Position numbers and translations under genes: made by a program. The notes beneath the pieces were generated by a model. The model saw only the letters and a list, made by a program, of their open reading frames with translations. It was not told where the DNA came from and did not search any database. From Pseudovirgaria hyperparasitica (Eukaryota; Ascomycota; Dothideomycetes; Acrospermales; Acrospermaceae), in NCBI RefSeq assembly GCF_010093815.1, contig NW_022985555.1, positions 432,186 through 496,185 on the forward strand: a stretch of 64,000 nucleotides of DNA. Reading direction: 5' to 3'. Positions 59,548 to 64,000 of this stretch are shown one piece after another. Positions within the stretch are counted from its first letter, which is position 1. Each line of letters begins with the position of its first letter.

Positions 59548-61030
59548 GATAAGGTTAGTTACTTTATCCTTAACGGAGTAAGTAATAATACTAGGGCCGT
59601 AGAACTCCTCTCTTAAGCTCTTCCTAGAGTAAGTAAGTTCTTATAGCTTTACTACTTCCTATACACTCTTAATCTTATTGCCTAGTCTCTACTTTTTAGT
59701 AAAGATAAGGACACCTTTAATAACCTATCTAAGGACCTTATTACGGAGCTTACCTTCCTATAAGAGTGGCGGAAAATAGGACTAATTATGGTACTATAGT
59801 TAATTATTACGTTTATCTATCGCTTAGCTAAGAGACGATAGAAATTTATTACTATATAGAAGCGATAGTATAATAAGAACGCGATTACTTTAGGTACGAA
59901 CTTTACTCCTACTAAGCTTATTAAGCTAGTTAAGATATACTAGAATAGCTACTACGACTTTATAGAGCGTGGCCTTAAGCTCCGAGCCGCGATTAATAAG
60001 TATATAGAGAAATTCCTCTTCTAGTAGACGTATTGGAGTAGCACCCGGATAGTAGTTAATATAGATATCTTTATAGATAATAGAGACGGAGATTCCGATA
60101 ATAAAGACGTTAATTTAATAAATAAGACTCTATTATTTATTACGGAAAGTGGACTTAACGGCTACGACTAGAGTATTATCCGGATATATACTAATACCTT
60201 ATTACTAATTAAAGAGGTATTACTATAAAGCGAGGGACGAGGCTATAAAACTAATTTTAGAGTAATCTAGTAAGTACTTCCTTTAATATGTTACCTAGAG
60301 AACTACTTTAATAACCTTAAGGTTTCTAAATCCACGCCTTATATACTAGCTAATAAGGTTTAACTAAATCCACCACTTAAGGACTACTTATAGATAGTAA
60401 TTAATAACGCGAAGGTAAAGCTAGCGAAGTATTATAACTTAGTAAAGCTAAACCCGCTATATTATAGTAGAACTTATCTCTATCCTTTATAGAAGAACTT
60501 CTTTAAATAGGATAAGGAGAAGTTTACTAGATTATATCTATAGAAGACTATTAACTAGCTAGAACTCGACTTCCTAGCCCTTTAGTAGACGTATAAATCT
60601 CCGAGACCCTCCTCACCGTTATATATACCTCTATCTTATATATAATCTCTAAAAATACCTCTCTTGAGCTCTCTAATAGGCGAATACCTAAATAAAATAA
60701 AGTTAATTAGCTAAAGAAGATAAGAGAAGGATAAACTTAGCCGCTATTGTCGACTCGATAGTAAGTTTAACTATAATAACCCTATTAAGTAGTGGTTAGA
60801 TCGGAAATTATAGTTTCTACGGCTTTATAAGATAGTAATTAATATTCTATCTATACTAGCCTTAACCTATAACGACGAGTGAACGTTTAGCGAGGCTAGA
60901 GATATAATTATACTAAGAAGAAGTAAGATAAGCCCGATTCTAATTAGATAACTATAGGATCTTAAGAGTTAGTAGAGATATAACCTTATTACGGACTAGG
61001 AGATTATATAAGGCTAACGTAAAAGTATAC
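59548..61030 (+). pseudogene. hAT transposase, C-terminal half
   Basis: Resumes directly after the chromovirus with a segment like the YFxLDNAxNN block (YFILNGVSNNTRAVELL). Later comes KYYNLVKLNPLYY near 60430. The C-terminal dimerisation domain lies near 60780-60940: FLRLYK, then INILSIPALTYNDE followed by TFSEARD, the equivalent of the LSIPA...ERxFS signature. Stops arise mostly where Gln or Trp codons would be expected, as RIP predicts. Confidence 0.8.
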
Positions 61031-61328
61031 TCGTAAGTTTCTCTACGGATTTAAACGATTTAGCTAATATAGAGATAGACTATATAGATATATAGACGTG
61101 GACGTGGTAAAATTTAATATATTAACTTAAATAGGCGAAAATCGAGTATATATATAACCTTATTATGGACGGCGTACTTACGTAAGGCTAACGTAAAAGT
61201 ATACTCGTGAGTTTCTCTACGGATTCGAACGATTTAGCTAATATAGAGATAGGCTATATAGATATACGGACGTGGACATGGTAAAATTTAATATATTAAC
61301 TTAAATAGGCGAAAATCGAGCAAATTAT
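60981..61328. repeat. Tandem duplication, two units of 174 bp, in the hAT 3' region
   Basis: Unit 1 (about 60981-61154) and unit 2 (about 61155-61328) share long identical runs such as AGGCTAACGTAAAAGTATAC and TTAACTTAAATAGGCGAAAA. Differences are nearly all C/T or G/A, so duplication preceded at least part of the RIP. Confidence 0.8.
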
Positions 61329-61508
61329 ACCTATTTTTAAGACTTTTAGCTACTTCTACGGATATACTTTAGTCTAGTCTAGTTTAACTTTAATTCTACT
61401 ACTAGGATTAATAGTTTAATCTAATTCTACGACGGCTAGGATTGAAGTACTTTAGTCTAGTTTAACTAGAGGCCCAAAGTTGAACTGAACTAATTGATAG
61501 GAAGTCTG

Positions 61509-61516
61509 TGCGCAAC
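61509..61516. repeat. hAT target-site duplication, right copy
   Basis: TGCGCAAC, identical to 29426-29433. Confidence 0.9.
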
Positions 61517-61792
61517 TAAGAAGCTAATCTATTAATCGTGTAGGGATGAATGGGACTCGAAGATCCATACCCTTTTAAGTAGTTCTAAAAAAGCGAAAGG
61601 TCTATTTTTAAACTACGGTTCACAAGGTTAAAACACGCTTAGACCAAGGATGTCTACTGCTAGATTTTACTGGTTTAGAGAGTTTGAAAATCCCTTACTC
61701 GTGCTTCTAACTATTTAATTTATCCCTAATATATAGAACTATTAACACTTTCTCCGAGTGCTGTTTCTCTATAGCTATTATTCTACTGTAAC
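61517..61792. promoter_or_regulatory. Upstream region of the secreted protein gene
   Basis: About 280 bp between the hAT edge and the start codon. Normal to slightly AT-rich, not RIP-like. No defined element recognised. Confidence 0.35.
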
Positions 61793-62910
61793 ATGGTTTC
61801 TCTAGTACTATTCACTCTCTTTACTTGCCTCCTTCGCCTTCCTCTAATTACAGCGCTAAAATATCATATCGACTCCTCATGTACCCATAGGACAGGTGTC
61901 AGACCGTCTGTAAACGAAGCAATATACGCAGCACAGCGAACCTGGTCTCGTATGGAAGGCTACACTGAGGATGATGACATCAAACATATTCTATGGCGTC
62001 TTTTCGGAATTGAAACTCCAGACCATCCTCTTTTTCTGCATATATTAAGCGTAATGCGCCGCATGGGAGAGGCAACAGAAATTGTAAATGAGCCATCTCA
62101 AGAAGATCTAGTGACGCGCATCTTCTGTGATGATGACAACCGCTGGAAAAAATCGTCCGTTACAACAAAAAAATACTACTTTTGGCAAACGACCTCAGAC
62201 ATATGGATAGATATGACACCACAATTCAGATCCGTAAGAGGGGGTATTACGAATTACCTGTTCAGCCGTAGTACACCGCCGGACTGCACTAATAAGGACA
62301 AAAGAGCTGTTGTCACCCTATATAATAGTACGGATGAGATGTACAACAGCATGACCATCTGCGAGCCGTACAGTAGAATGTCTGGTTTGACGTTAGAAAG
62401 GCTCGCAGAGGATTACCCTGATGAAATACCACTTAGGGACAATCGCGCCCCGAGTCCAAAGACAGTCTTTAGCATGATAATACTCTACCATTTACTGAAC
62501 ACGGCGGAGTTCAAAAGTAAGTCTGACATTTCTAAAGCAGAATCACATCTAATAGTAATAGATTTAATACAGCCTCTGCCAAGTGTCTATCTTGATTGGG
62601 AGCCATGTGTGATTATGCCAGAGCGGATGGCGGCAAGAAATGTACAGAACTATGGTAAGTGTTAGAAAATTATCCCTGTATTTTTTTGAACTGATGATTG
62701 ACGTGTTACATAGCGTACCTTGCCATGCTTGCATTGTTAGGGGACTATGGGCTAACGCTTCATTATCGTCCAGATGAAGATGAAGATGAGAGTGAGTTCG
62801 ATAGTCCAGAAGAGTATGACGACTATCAAGATCGAGGAACGCCCACGTTCGGATATTTAGTTAGAACCCCATATTATGAACCGGGGGCCCCTTGGCCACC
62901 AAGGGACTGA
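61793..62910 (+). CDS. Secreted M35/lysine-specific metallopeptidase-like protein, probably inactive
   Basis: Exon 1 is 61793-62654 and exon 2 is 62714-62910; the 59-bp intron (GTAAGT...CATAG) is spliced in phase (TAT G|CG TAC) for 352 residues. A signal peptide spans residues 1-21 (VLFTLFTCLLRLPLITA), with likely cleavage before LKYHID. The mature protein opens with IDSSCTHRTG, has TICEPYSRMSG near residue 200, and AARNVQNYAYLAMLAL across the intron. This resembles the D-x-S-C start, the T-x-C-P block and the N-A-x-x-Y-A-Y block of M35-like peptidases. Where HExxH is expected there is YHLLN (232-236), so zinc catalysis is doubtful. The C-terminus is acidic (DEDEDESEFDSPEEYDDY). It sits beside the transposon stack; an effector-like role is inferred. 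Confidence 0.72.
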
Positions 62911-64000
62911 TAGCATCAAGAGAAATCCTTTATACCGGAGCGCCAGGCAGTAACACAGAAAAGAAGCACTCCACAAACTATTTAGATTATTTTCCTTATC
63001 AGTATAATGTATGTTCTTATCGTACACTTATAAGAAATAGTATACCCGACCATTACTACTTAGAATTAGAGTTGTACATGAGTATGATATTCTTCTAGGT
63101 TAATGGTATTGATTCTTGAGGTAGCTGTATGAGACCTGTGCATATTCAGAGCTGCTCTCTTCTTATAGATGATATAGTAGAGTGACTTAGGGTTCCTAAT
63201 TCTTAGTCGATACAATATAATATAACAATGTCCCATAGTCATATTATAACACAGTTGAGGCTAGCAGCCAGCCAATTGTGCAACGATGGATTGCGTGTAA
63301 ATGGAAGGGAATATCATTGTTATGACGGTTCTGGTGCACGGATGCGGAGCGTTGTTGCTCCCTGGGACCTTGTTGCGGACATATATGATAATATATAGCT
63401 TCAGATACAAACAAAAGGTAGGCTGTATGTATCGTGTCGTCGTATATGCCCTTGGTCCGAACTACAAATACTTCTCACAGATCCCTGATATACCCCGTCT
63501 GATAACTTCCATACTAATCCCCTTCCAGCCATAAATCCACTCCCCTCCCTCCTTGAATACCATCTCTCCCTCACCAAAGCCAGTCAGCCCTGCACAATGA
63601 CGTTACAAACATACAGCCGGCCTCTTCCCACACTCACAGATATCACATACAGCGTGGCATACCGTTGCCGCCTCTCCATCGGGTCCAAATATCCACATGA
63701 CCGAATCACGATATCGTATTGGAAGCATAGCGTGCACGCATGGGTGCAAACCTACAGTGCAGCATAAGTGCATGGTGAGCTGGGGTGGCTGCCTAGAACA
63801 AGAACAGAGATCTCTCGGTTGACTGCTGTTAAGTGGGTTCAGCAGCGAACGTGGGATGGCTTGGAGAGGTGATACAGACGAGTGCCGGAGGGTGGTGGAT
63901 GATGGACGTGCATGCTCGTCCGTGGTAGAGGGCGAGTATGAGGACAAGTGTTCGTGAGGGTTTATATTGATGCTGAACCAAAATTTGCGGTATGTGTATG
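62911..64000. other. No gene supported
   Basis: Short frames only on both strands (for example 63301-63534 plus, 63603-63947 minus) with no domain, signal or splice support. Confidence 0.4.

Larger units (their letters stand above)
29434..61508 (+). mobile_element. hAT DNA transposon, about 3.4 kb of its own sequence, split by a 28.6-kb nested insertion
   Basis: The left terminus CAGAGTTCCTATCAATCAGT (29434) is mirrored on the right by CAGACTTCCTATCAATTAGT (ending at 61508). Perfect 8-bp duplications TGCGCAAC flank both sides (29426-29433, 61509-61516), the hallmark size for hAT. The transposase reads on the plus strand on both sides of the insertion at 30904-59547. RIP has turned many CAG/CAA/TGG codons into stops, so it is dead. 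It is the oldest layer of the stack. Confidence 0.88.

Noticed and set aside
29434-61508. A Starship-type or other giant cargo element
   Set aside because: No tyrosine-recombinase captain and no cargo genes; the block is explained fully by nested ordinary transposons.
63301-63947. Short frames near the right edge
   Set aside because: No signal peptide, domain or splice support; base composition and length are what chance gives.
1-64000. CRISPR arrays, telomeric repeats, rRNA genes
   Set aside because: No spaced direct-repeat array, no TTAGGG runs and no rRNA-like sequence seen; CRISPR is not expected in a fungus.

Overview
The window looks like a filamentous ascomycete (Pezizomycotina, plausibly Dothideomycetes). 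Its genes have short introns (45-75 bp) with GTAAGT/GTATGT-type donors. Its repeats carry the mark of repeat-induced point mutation (RIP): CpA and TpG are nearly gone and TpA is in excess, while CpG survives. No tools were used; all coordinates and splice sites were read by eye.

Layout. 1-2014 is a RIP-decayed repeat block: the 3' end of a chromovirus (family C) next to the right end of a DNA transposon. 2.5-19 kb is a gene-dense housekeeping stretch: a BTB/POZ protein (-), mitochondrial seryl-tRNA synthetase (-), a 1318-residue protein with a BRCT domain (+), a Dgk1-like CTP-dependent diacylglycerol kinase (-), the DEAD-box helicase Spb4 (+), a tRNA-like Pol III module (-) and a disordered 826-residue protein (+). 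A 496-bp MITE with perfect 98-bp inverted ends sits between the first two genes. 19.2-29.4 kb is sparse: a 159-bp tandem repeat, a decayed aldo-keto reductase (-), a 14-TM-type MFS exporter (+), a five-exon acidic-tailed gene that single-frame reading misses (-, 25205-26323), and about 3 kb without a supportable gene.

29426-61516 is one nested transposon stack that can be resolved from target-site duplications (TSDs). A hAT transposon (29434-61508, 8-bp TSD TGCGCAAC) was split by chromovirus C (30904-59547, minus strand, TSD GATAA). C then received a Tad1-like LINE (41419-46700, TSD AACTACTTTATATA) and two copies, A and B, of a second chromovirus family (32558-40712, TSD GTAAC; 47222-55231, TSD CTTAT). 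Copy A itself holds a 140-bp solo LTR (TSD CGTGG). With that insert removed A and B are both 8010 bp, so they differ essentially by RIP-type substitution. Both carry an unusual opposite-strand open stretch between the integrase/chromodomain end and the 3' LTR.

Only 285 bp beyond the hAT edge lies a two-exon secreted protein (61793-62910) that resembles M35/lysine-specific metallopeptidases but lacks a visible HExxH site: a candidate pseudo-enzyme effector in the classic repeat-edge position. The last 1.1 kb holds nothing I can support.

The housekeeping genes do unrelated jobs (mitochondrial translation, ribosome biogenesis, lipid phosphorylation) and show the usual fungal head-to-head and tail-to-tail packing. 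Two short divergent intergenic regions (6877-7080 and 13002-13594) probably hold shared promoters.
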